Positions 1-6,731 of a stretch of 64,000 bases of DNA are shown here, in pieces. Source of the DNA: Shimia sagamensis (GTDB taxonomy: Bacteria; Pseudomonadota; Alphaproteobacteria; Rhodobacterales; Rhodobacteraceae); the NCBI RefSeq assembly GCF_900182745.1, contig NZ_FXTY01000011.1, forward strand, positions 1-64,000. Direction: 5' to 3'. Below the pieces are notes generated by a model. It worked only from the letters and a program-made list of their open reading frames with translations, did not search any database and was not told the DNA's origin. Made by a program: the position numbers and the translations under genes. The stretch's first letter is position 1, and every line of letters begins with the position of its first letter.

Positions 1-1
1 A

Positions 2-196
2 AGGCTGCACGATCGTTTGGATAGCCTGGAACGCATGCTGTCGACCTCTACGGTCACGCCGCAACCTGAATGGCTTTCCGTCACCGCGGCAGCAAACCAT
101 CTGGAATGTTCCGAAAGCACCATCCGCCGCAAAATCGCTTTGGGAGAGTTTCAAGCCAAAGGAAGCGGCAAAAGCAAACGTGTTCGCATCAGTTGA
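2..196 (+). CDS. Partial helix-turn-helix (excisionase-like) protein, 5' end cut off
   Basis: The open frame enters from the left edge and ends with TGA at 194-196, leaving 64 residues. The C-terminal half reads as a short MerR/excisionase-type helix-turn-helix: SVTAAANHLECSESTIRRK followed by a wing-like segment GEFQAKGSGKSKRVRIS. That pattern (helix, turn, recognition helix, basic wing) is typical of proteins that bind DNA at mobile element ends. The N-terminal part (RLHDRLDSLERML) looks like a coiled segment. It lies in the same accessory block as the integrase at 8160-9122, so an excisionase or regulator role is reasonable but inferred. The missing N-terminus prevents a firmer family call. 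Confidence 0.6.
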   Translation, partial: RLHDRLDSLERMLSTSTVTPQPEWLSVTAAANHLECSESTIRRKIALGEFQAKGSGKSKRVRIS

Positions 197-483
197 TGGC
201 ACCTTCAATTATCGCGTCCGTGCTCTGTACGTACTGCCATAACCATCTGCCAGGTGAGAGTGTTCAATTGTCGATCATGGCCGATTGGAATGAGCTCGGT
301 TGCTCAACTCAACCGAAGCGGTTCTCATAACTCGGAACAAGGGCGGAACCGCCACCACTCTCGCCAATGAACTGGGTGAAACCCGGCAGGCCATGATCGA
401 TACACAGTCCCGGTCTTCACCGACTGTATTTGGTGCCAACTGGACCGGAGAAAACTCGACAAGACATACTGGGGGGTGGCGCA

Positions 484-675
484 ATGGCATTGTGCGTCTT
501 TTTTGTTTTTGGCGTTTTGGCCGCTTTCTATTCCGTGCACCAACTTACGCTTGGCACAGAGCTCATGGAGGCCTTAATCTCATTTGTGCTGATCGGTGGC
601 GTTATGCCCCTACTGTTGCTCCTGATCACAGCCGTCCGCGATTACTGGAAATCTCAGAATAGACGCTTTAAGTGA
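484..675 (+). CDS. Small hypothetical membrane protein
   Basis: A 63-residue product starting at the ATG at 484, preceded by a G-rich stretch (ggggggtggcgca) that could serve as a ribosome binding site. Two hydrophobic segments are visible: residues about 2-17 (ALCVFFVFGVLAAFYS) and about 27-47 (ALISFVLIGGVMPLLLLLITA). A basic C-terminal tail (KSQNRRFK) fits two transmembrane helices with a cytoplasmic end. I recognise no family. It converges on the TPR regulator gene that ends at 685. An upstream in-frame start exists at 430 but would add 18 residues without obvious character. Small membrane ORFs are easily mispredicted, so this is a moderate call. Confidence 0.45.
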   Translation: MALCVFFVFGVLAAFYSVHQLTLGTELMEALISFVLIGGVMPLLLLLITAVRDYWKSQNRRFK

Positions 676-684
676 CACCGATTT

Positions 685-2259
685 TCAATGGCTCACCCGC
701 GTGTCTTCCAGGCGTTGGATTTCCGCCATTAGAGCCGTCACCAAGCCTGCTTCATACTTCCGCCGCTCATACATCTCTCTAACGTCAGGCTCCTGCTCCA
801 GAAGCTGCTCATACCTTGCCTGAGCCTCTTCTCTGCGGCCCACAATATTCAATCCAATGGCGGTGGCCGCTAGCAACAGGGGGTTGTTTGCCCCTTCTAG
901 AGTTGGGCTAATCTCTGCTGCCCCAGCCCGATTTCCAACACCAATTTGTGCAAGGAAAACTCCGTAGTTTCTCCAGTTAAGCTGGCCTGGATTAAGTTCC
1001 ATTGACCTCTCAAACATCTCCAATGCATCCGCATAGTGACCAACGGAAACCAAACGAGAGGCAAATCCGCCAAGGATACTCCCGTCAAGTGGCGCGAGCT
1101 TCACTGCAATGTTGCCTGCATTTACCGCCTCGGGGACGCTTCCCATCGCGAACAGCACTGTCATCAGAGCGTAGTGGTTGTTGGCGTCAAATGGATCTAT
1201 ATCGATGGCGGTTCTTGCTGCCTCCATCGCTCGAAACAAAGGATCCCCTGGCATCACATTGCGCTTGTCGCTGTATTCTTCACGATAGATCAAAGCGAGA
1301 TTTGCAAAGAGAGTTGCGCTGCGTTCGCCCTTGCCTATCTGATCTAACAGACAATCACGTGCCTCCGAATGTGCGGCATCCGTTTGGTTTCCAAAATAGG
1401 TCTCCGTCAAGTAGCGGCAACGAAAGACTGGGCTGAATTCACCCCTTCGCATGTAGTCCTTTTCAATCAATCCATTCAGCTGAGCGACACTGGAAAGCCA
1501 TTTCTCAAAATCGCCTTCGTTGTCATGGTGGCCTGGTCCGAAAACAGACGACGAAACCACTTGGCCACTCAGGGAGTGAATAACCTTTCCTTGAATAGTT
1601 GTGCCGTTGTCACCCATCAAAAACACAAGTCTGTAGTCAGCTTCGTCCTTCGAATACTTCTCGAGGATCGTGTGGATGTTTTTAAAGCCGGAAAGTGTTT
1701 CAAGGACCTCTGACATATCCTCAGTTGAGAACTCACCAGAAACACGCACGACCGGACGATCCGGGACTATTCGCTGAGTGTCCATAGATCGAAAATGAGT
1801 CATCAAGAAAGTGAACGATCCAACGATCAAAACGGCAGAACAAACCAAATAGGCTCTCAAACATAGCCGATGCCATCGGCCGCCTTCTTCAGTCTTCGAC
1901 ACGCTTTCGTCCAATGTGCAAATTTCATTAAACTCTGGGCGATAAGTGCCCTTTGGTATCTCGATCCTGAGACCTGTTTGGTGGGTATGATAAAAGATAC
2001 TGAGAGCGGTTCGAAGTCGCGCCATTTCAACTCGAACAATGCTGTCCTCTGACGGGTCAAAATCTGCGCGGCGGTCCAAAACATCGACACCGATCGCGTA
2101 TGCCTTCAGTCGGTCACCGTTTCCTTCAGTTTCAGCCGTCACTAAGTATTCCAGGATCCGATATTTCCTGGATCCTTCTGCAAACTCCTTAGTGCTCCGT
2201 AGGGTCGCAAGATGCTCAGCTATCGCAGCTCTTTGTTCGTCGGAAAAAGGTGTCTTCAT
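685..2259 (-). CDS. Membrane-anchored winged-helix / TPR regulator
   Basis: A 524-residue protein in three parts. Residues about 25-110 form a domain with the pattern GDRLKAYAIGVDVLDR, then DFDPSEDSIVRVEMARLR, then IEIPKGTYRPEF. I know this domain from the N-terminus of many proteobacterial TPR or cyclase-like signalling proteins, where it is thought to be a winged helix. Residues about 132-154 form one transmembrane helix. From about residue 310 to the end there are several TPR-like helix pairs, for example DANNHYALMTVLFAMGSVPE and GQLNWRNYGVFLAQIG. The likely topology is a cytoplasmic DNA- or protein-binding head and a periplasmic TPR sensor. Its promoter side faces the Hint genes, but a regulatory link to them is only inferred from position. 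Confidence 0.7.
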   Translation of the reverse strand: MKTPFSDEQRAAIAEHLATLRSTKEFAEGSRKYRILEYLVTAETEGNGDRLKAYAIGVDVLDRRADFDPSEDSIVRVEMARLRTALSIFYHTHQTGLRIEIPKGTYRPEFNEICTLDESVSKTEEGGRWHRLCLRAYLVCSAVLIVGSFTFLMTHFRSMDTQRIVPDRPVVRVSGEFSTEDMSEVLETLSGFKNIHTILEKYSKDEADYRLVFLMGDNGTTIQGKVIHSLSGQVVSSSVFGPGHHDNEGDFEKWLSSVAQLNGLIEKDYMRRGEFSPVFRCRYLTETYFGNQTDAAHSEARDCLLDQIGKGERSATLFANLALIYREEYSDKRNVMPGDPLFRAMEAARTAIDIDPFDANNHYALMTVLFAMGSVPEAVNAGNIAVKLAPLDGSILGGFASRLVSVGHYADALEMFERSMELNPGQLNWRNYGVFLAQIGVGNRAGAAEISPTLEGANNPLLLAATAIGLNIVGRREEAQARYEQLLEQEPDVREMYERRKYEAGLVTALMAEIQRLEDTRVSH

Positions 2260-3036
2260 AGCGCGAGGCCTTGCTAGGTACGGTTCGTTTGAGCACCTGC
2301 ATTGCTATAACCCGATGTCCAATGGGCTTGCCTGCAAACCACTATCCGGTTCAAAGAAAGTGGCATCTTTTATGATGTTCAAACGAAGCACGTCATATTT
2401 GTCGTACTACGTTTCGCCAAAAGTTCGGCTTCCGCACAGCTATCAACCGGGCACTTAAGAATGCGAGCACTAGAAGCGAACATAGCTTCGCCTGCCCCGC
2501 TCACTCGTGCCCGCCCAAAAGATGGAACGACCAAACTAGACTGCAACCTGATACGATGTTGCCGCAGGGTAAAGCCAATCTGGCGAGTTGCGGGTTACTC
2601 CTATGCGACGAACCGGTACGTACGACCGACATATGTGGGACTTTCTCCCGCAGTCTGGCAGATAACCCCAACTTTCGGGCTCGATGTCCGCGGCGCCCAG
2701 AAGTCAGCCAGGTTGTGCAAGGCCAACTCTCGCACCCCGAAGAGACATCGACTGCGCTATCAGGCGTTGGTTCACACTTTCTCATTTGAAATTTGCATTT
2801 TGGGCGAGCGTCGCTCCGTTGGCAGGTCGTCATTGACGATTGCGGCAAGGCCCGTGAGACAAAACGCTTTTGCCAAGCGTTAAGTACCCCGAGCTAACGG
2901 CAGAGTACTGGCGCGCGCAAAGACACTCGTACTCAAATCAGGCTGAACTACGAACGCCACAATTGGCGATGCAAAAATACCAAGCTCCTCTTTCAGCAAC
3001 GAAACGGGAGCACGTACAGCTGGTGAAAATACGAAA
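2260..3036. other. Long stretch without a convincing gene
   Basis: These 777 bases lie between the regulator start at 2259 and the first Hint gene. Short open frames exist on both strands (for example 2461-2883 plus and 2501-2848 minus). Their translations are rich in Arg, Cys, Ser and Pro with no hydrophobic or motif pattern, and neither has a good ribosome binding site. I see no tRNA-like cloverleaf or strong terminator. It probably holds the divergent promoters of the flanking genes and perhaps decayed coding sequence. Confidence 0.5.
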
Positions 3037-3903
3037 ATGTCACGCAAACAGAACCCGATAATTGAACGTTTTGACAGATATCTCGCGTCCATTGGTCACT
3101 TAAGCGATCCAAACGACTCTCAAAAATCCGCTTCAACACGTCAGACCATGCAAAAGGCTTCAAGTACTGACAAAGGGGTGGCGCATGTCTTGGGTGAGCG
3201 GGGTCCAAATAAGGTCAAGGAAGGCCAGTTGGCGAACTCCGGTAGCTGCTTGGACCTAAATGTGCTGAACTCTTCCCTTGGTGAAGATGAAAACCTGTCG
3301 TCGTGTTTCACTTCGGGCACTCAAATACTCACGCCCATTGGAGAACTTCCAATTGAAGACCTGGAAGTCGGCGACAGCGTCATCACTAGAGACAATGGCA
3401 CAATCGACATTTGCTGGATCGGTCGAAAAAACCTGACAGCCGAAGACCTGGAGCTTAACCCGCATCTTTATCCAATTCTGATCGAAGAAAGCTCTTTGGC
3501 AAACTACTTACCAGATCGCGACACGTGGGTTTCGCCACAGCATAGGATACTCTTCTCCTGCGCGGATGCTCCGTTGCTTTTTGAAGAACCTGAAGTCTTG
3601 GTGGAAGCTCGGCATCTTACCCAACTGAAAGGTGTCCGGAGAGCGGCATGTGACCAAGTTACATACATCTACTTGATGTTTGAAAGGCACGAACTTGTAC
3701 TCTCGAATGGACTATGGAGCGAGAGCCTTCAGCCATGCCTTCAATCTCTCGGCTGTATGGACGACCACCAGCGAACCGAAGTCCTAGAACTCTTTCCAGA
3801 TCTCGCAGCCGATCCAAGCCTAAGCAAATATTCGTCGAATTATCGCTCATTGAACAAATTTGAGACGGACCTGCTTCTTACCCAAGGAACTTCGCTTCTT
3901 TGA
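3037..3903 (+). CDS. Hint-domain (Hedgehog/intein type) protein
   Basis: A 288-residue protein whose centre is a Hint_2-type autoprocessing domain. It begins at Cys90 in the motif CFTSGTQILTPIGELPIEDL, continues with GDSVITRDNG and CWIGRK, and has the conserved SPQHR with His169 followed by hydrophobic ILF. It closes with FERHELVLSNGLWSESLQP, typical for this family in Roseobacters. The nucleophile Cys and the block His are both present, so autoproteolytic chemistry is possible. The first 89 residues are polar and probably disordered. The start at 3037 is weakly supported because no strong ribosome binding site precedes it. A paralogue follows at 4082-5053. The function of these proteins is unknown. 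In the family they often sit on secreted or surface proteins. Confidence 0.75.
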   Translation: MSRKQNPIIERFDRYLASIGHLSDPNDSQKSASTRQTMQKASSTDKGVAHVLGERGPNKVKEGQLANSGSCLDLNVLNSSLGEDENLSSCFTSGTQILTPIGELPIEDLEVGDSVITRDNGTIDICWIGRKNLTAEDLELNPHLYPILIEESSLANYLPDRDTWVSPQHRILFSCADAPLLFEEPEVLVEARHLTQLKGVRRAACDQVTYIYLMFERHELVLSNGLWSESLQPCLQSLGCMDDHQRTEVLELFPDLAADPSLSKYSSNYRSLNKFETDLLLTQGTSLL

Positions 3904-4081
3904 GCGCAAGCACATGCAGGTTTGGGCTGCCCAGAATTCCACGATCCACTCGGGAGCGTCGAAGGGGATTTCTTTGGCGCGGAGGCCGCAATTCGGCGAA
4001 CAGAAATTCAAAATGCGGCTCCAGGACTAAAGACAGCCGTTTGGGACGCGCTTGACGATCAAGCAGCAAAATGAGGTTGAA

Positions 4082-5053
4082 ATGCAAACGAGTTACACCG
4101 TCCAGTTTTACTGCTTGGATCCTCGCAAGGGTATTCCGCCTGGCGATTTCCTTGTGCCAATCAAAATGCAAGTTTCTGTCTCTGAGAACGATGGAACCGT
4201 TGCGGCCATCTCACAGGATGACAACGATCGCCTTCTTCTTGGTATGAAGCTCACCCAGATCTTTGAAGGTGACGTTATTGGTTTGGAAGCGGGCGGAATC
4301 TATAAGGAGGTCGAAGGTATCTCCTTTGTCTTATGCAGCAAAGACGGCGCTCGCTACTTGTTTGCGCCAACGGACGGAAGCATCTTGCAGGGAGCTAGAT
4401 TCCTATGGTCGTCCATCAAAAATCGTTCTGCCCTGGAACAAGTTGTTATTGGCCAAATAACCGTTCCAAGCGCCACACCTGGCAAATTGATTGCAACGCC
4501 ATCGGGGCAAAAACCCGTCACCGAACTCCAAAAAGGCGATCAAGTGATAACTCGTGGTCATGGGATCCAAGAAGTCTCTTGGATTGGCCATCGAAAGATT
4601 TGCGAACGCGAACTGCAATTTTTTCCTAAGTCCGTTCCCGTTTTGATTGGGCAAGGTGCCATGGGTCATGGGCTTCCTGAACGAGATGTCTTGGTCGGGT
4701 CGAGCACACGCGTCCTGCTCACGAACCGCTTACTTAAGCCTGGGCATCGTAAGCCGGGACTACTGGTTGCTGCTCGTTACCTGACGAGTTTTGCCGGCGT
4801 TAGCATTGCGGATTGCAACAGCTTCTGCTGGACGCATTTCAATTTTGATCGTCACGAACTGGTCTTGATTGATGGCATCTGGATAGAAAGCTTCCAACCG
4901 AATGATCCTTCACTGCAGGGCCTTAGCAACGTTCAGAGAGACGAACTATTCCAATTTTTTCCGGAACTACGTCAAAAGCAACCAAGGGCTTCCAACCGGT
5001 GTCATTTGAACAGCGTCAAAAAGGGCGCACTCTACCCATTTCGAACTGATTGA
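4082..5053 (+). CDS. Degenerate Hint-domain paralogue
   Basis: A 323-residue protein resembling its upstream neighbour in its second half: LIATPSGQKPVTELQKGDQV, SWIGHRKI, GLPERDVLVGSSTRVLL and FDRHELVLIDGIWIESFQP. At the position of the catalytic Cys it has Ser130 (VPSATPGKLI), and where the family has SPxHR it reads GSSTR, so Thr209 replaces the key His. The fold is probably kept but self-cleavage is likely lost or altered. Residues 1-120 carry a separate region (QFYCLDPRKGIPPGDFLVPI and onward) absent from the first protein. I chose the ATG at 4082 because gaggttga sits just upstream. A TTG at 4052 would add ten residues. Confidence 0.65.
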   Translation: MQTSYTVQFYCLDPRKGIPPGDFLVPIKMQVSVSENDGTVAAISQDDNDRLLLGMKLTQIFEGDVIGLEAGGIYKEVEGISFVLCSKDGARYLFAPTDGSILQGARFLWSSIKNRSALEQVVIGQITVPSATPGKLIATPSGQKPVTELQKGDQVITRGHGIQEVSWIGHRKICERELQFFPKSVPVLIGQGAMGHGLPERDVLVGSSTRVLLTNRLLKPGHRKPGLLVAARYLTSFAGVSIADCNSFCWTHFNFDRHELVLIDGIWIESFQPNDPSLQGLSNVQRDELFQFFPELRQKQPRASNRCHLNSVKKGALYPFRTD

Positions 5054-5091
5054 GCGGCCAATCCGGCATCATTTTTGGGAAGGGACAACTG

Positions 5092-5175
5092 ATGTCACTT
5101 CTTCCTGCTCCTTCCTCGCCGCTCCAATCGAGTAGAAGACATCGTCTCTACCCCTTCCAGCAATCCGTTTCATAG
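5092..5175 (+). CDS. Possible 27-residue small ORF
   Basis: An ATG at 5092 is preceded by aagggacaact, a fair ribosome binding site, and the frame ends at a TAG at 5173-5175. The peptide is Pro/Ser/Arg-rich (begins MSLLPAPSSPLQSS). It sits between the second Hint gene and the GNAT gene. No family or function is evident and chance occurrence is quite possible. It is listed because the spacing and Shine-Dalgarno-like sequence are better than for most random short frames nearby. Confidence 0.2.
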   Translation: MSLLPAPSSPLQSSRRHRLYPFQQSVS

Positions 5176-5208
5176 CGGCGGAGCAAGTGACTAAACGAGA
5201 GCAAACTA

Positions 5209-5667
5209 ATGATCATCAGACTCGCCAAAGAAAGCGACACAGAGAGTTTGAGAAAAATCCAGAAACAACTGACTGCTTCTGGGAAACACAAACGCTCGGA
5301 TACCGCTGCTTTAATTCTCTACTACTACCTCCAGAACGCCAACAAAGCCCTGTGCTATCTCGCTGAAGAAAAGGGGAAGTTACTAGGCTTCCAGTCACTC
5401 CAAAGAGCCGAATTTGACAACCCATGGGGTGTCAAACCTGGCTGGGGTATTGTTGGCACACATGTCAGTCCTCTCTCTGCGAACAGAGACATAGGGCGCA
5501 TTCTGTTCAACGAAACCTGCAAGGCAGCTTCGATCGCTTCTCTACCAATGCTCGATGCCACTATCGCCGCGGACGATCCGGTGTCTCTCTCGTATTACGA
5601 TGTGATGGGGTTCAAGACCTACCGCACACCGGGCAATCTGATCAGCAAATACTACAAAGTTGATTAG
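5209..5667 (+). CDS. GNAT-family N-acetyltransferase
   Basis: A 152-residue protein with the GNAT layout. It starts with the beta-strand and helix MIIRLAKESDTESLRKIQ, then a hydrophobic strand KLLGFQSL. The acetyl-CoA binding motif A region is GTHVSPLSANRDIGRILFNE (V-x-P followed by a glycine loop and helix). The C-terminal motif is DDPVSLSYYDVMGFKTYRT, typical of phosphinothricin acetyltransferase-like members. The enzyme should transfer an acetyl group from acetyl-CoA to an amine. The substrate cannot be read from sequence. It ends 166 bases before the small peptide gene at 5834 and an AT-rich promoter-like region separates them, so it may or may not belong to that locus. Confidence 0.8.
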   Translation: MIIRLAKESDTESLRKIQKQLTASGKHKRSDTAALILYYYLQNANKALCYLAEEKGKLLGFQSLQRAEFDNPWGVKPGWGIVGTHVSPLSANRDIGRILFNETCKAASIASLPMLDATIAADDPVSLSYYDVMGFKTYRTPGNLISKYYKVD

Positions 5668-5750
5668 GGGAATTGATCTTAAATCAACATGTTAAAGCCA
5701 TTTTTCGTTATTCAACCAAATAATATATGGCCGAACTCCTGTTAATCGAA

Positions 5751-5779
5751 TTGACTCCCCAAAATATTCTCCACACAAT
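5751..5779 (+). promoter_or_regulatory. Putative sigma-70 type promoter for the peptide operon
   Basis: A TTGACT hexamer at 5751-5756 is followed 17 bases later by CACAAT at 5774-5779, inside an AT-rich stretch between the GNAT stop and the peptide gene. Spacing and the -35 match are good and the -10 match is fair. The transcript would start about 45 bases before the peptide ATG. This is a pattern match only. Confidence 0.4.
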
Positions 5780-5833
5780 CTATACGTGCGCACAGTAGAT
5801 TCGATCAACTTAAACGAAAAACTGGAGACTACA

Positions 5834-5965
5834 ATGAACGCAACATCTGCACATTTTACGACCAAACGTGAGACCACTACCGCGAAAAATCCGTCGCTAC
5901 TGGCAGCACTTCTTGGCGCCAAACGAGGATGTACCCACACCTGCTCAGGCGGCTGGAACTGGTAA
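5834..5965 (+). CDS. Candidate RiPP/bacteriocin-like precursor peptide (43 residues)
   Basis: A short gene starting at ATG 5834, with GGAG seven bases upstream (actggagactaca), ending in TAA at 5963-5965. The first 31 residues are Thr/Ala/Lys-rich with a Leu/Ala helix (NPSLLAALLGAKR), as in a leader peptide. The last 12 are GCTHTCSGGWNW, a compact tail with two Cys, two Gly and two Trp, as in a modified or disulfide-bonded core. The good ribosome binding site, promoter-like upstream region, hairpin downstream and exporter-like gene in the same direction fit a ribosomally made secreted peptide. I recognise no family. Alternatives are a toxin, a signal peptide, or a small protein with a structural role. 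The core boundary (after KR or G) is inferred. Confidence 0.65.
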   Translation: MNATSAHFTTKRETTTAKNPSLLAALLGAKRGCTHTCSGGWNW

Positions 5966-5969
5966 ATAA

Positions 5970-5996
5970 AAGTGGCTGCACCTTGTGCAGCCACTT
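5970..5996 (+). terminator. Strong hairpin behind the peptide gene (partial terminator or mRNA stabiliser)
   Basis: A perfect 12-bp stem, AAGTGGCTGCAC at 5970-5981 pairing with GTGCAGCCACTT at 5985-5996, with a three-base loop CTT. It begins five bases after the peptide stop and is followed by gttcgagg, which contains no T tract. Without that tract it is unlikely to be a full terminator. Such hairpins after precursor genes commonly make the peptide message more abundant or stable than the downstream genes. It lies 18 bases before the next ATG and could also mask that gene's ribosome binding region. Confidence 0.7.
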
Positions 5997-6013
5997 GTTC
6001 GAGGAATTGAACA

Positions 6014-6724
6014 ATGTATTGGCCAACAAATTCTCCACCTCCGCCCGACCTACCGCGACAAATACTTCAAGCACATATGCTGACCAGCGCGTACGTCAAT
6101 GAATTCTTGGTGGATCAGCATCCGTACCGAAAAGGACATGTCTGTCCATTCGTAAAGTCCAGCCTTATAATTGAAGGTGTAGTCTTTTCTTTTGTAGAAG
6201 CGACCGACGGAACAGAACTAAAAAATCAGGTCAAACAAAGAATACAGGAGTATCTGGACTTCAAATCAGATTTCCAAGAAACTCAGTCAAGCATGGTAAT
6301 ACTATTTCCAGCCAGTTTCTCAGAGAGAACCTTGGTCAAGCTTCAGCTGAGTTTGAAAGCTTACTGTATAAAAAGAGAAATTATGATTGGGGCGCTTTAC
6401 CCAAACAGTACCGCTCCGAGCCTGCATAGCGAAGATTACTTCCCATTAAGAACGCCAACTCCGACACTTGTTCTTCGCGACCTTGTTCCAATGGACATAC
6501 TGTTCCTCACTCAAGACAGGCATCACTCTGTGAGCAAAATCGGATTTTTAAAGGAATACATCCAGAAATTTTCCGATCACCCGTCAAAAATTGTTCGAGA
6601 CAAGGTACAAGAGGCTCGGCAAGCCCGCCGTGCGTTAAGGCGCTTCTTGATTATAAGAGGTGGAGCTGTGCTCCTAACCATAGCAATCACATCTGTCTCT
6701 TTAGGAGCTTACTTTGCACTATAG
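6014..6724 (+). CDS. Unknown protein with HPYRKGHVCPF motif and C-terminal membrane anchor
   Basis: A 236-residue protein. The start is well supported by cgaggaattgaaca before the ATG at 6014. Near the N-terminus, residues about 36-46 read HPYRKGHVCPF. From memory an H-P-x-R-x-G-x-V-C-P-F pattern marks an uncharacterised family (I believe DUF6875), but I could not check this. The central part alternates strands and helices without known catalytic motifs. Residues about 197-208 are very basic (VQEARQARRALRR), followed by one transmembrane helix at about 210-235 (LIIRGGAVLLTIAITSVSLG). It is therefore probably a cytoplasmic domain tethered to the membrane. It sits between the peptide gene and the ABC exporter gene, so handling, modifying or presenting the peptide is a reasonable guess. 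Confidence 0.6.
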   Translation: MYWPTNSPPPPDLPRQILQAHMLTSAYVNEFLVDQHPYRKGHVCPFVKSSLIIEGVVFSFVEATDGTELKNQVKQRIQEYLDFKSDFQETQSSMVILFPASFSERTLVKLQLSLKAYCIKREIMIGALYPNSTAPSLHSEDYFPLRTPTPTLVLRDLVPMDILFLTQDRHHSVSKIGFLKEYIQKFSDHPSKIVRDKVQEARQARRALRRFLIIRGGAVLLTIAITSVSLGAYFAL

Positions 6725-6731
6725 AAGTCAC

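Noticed and set aside
2461-2883. 140-codon frame upstream of the Hint genes
   Set aside because: Basic, unpatterned translation, no ribosome binding site, and an equally long frame on the other strand.
3893-3903. Short match to the tRNA-Leu 3' end (cccaagga) as a possible island attachment repeat
   Set aside because: Only eight bases match and it lies inside the first Hint gene, so it is expected by chance.
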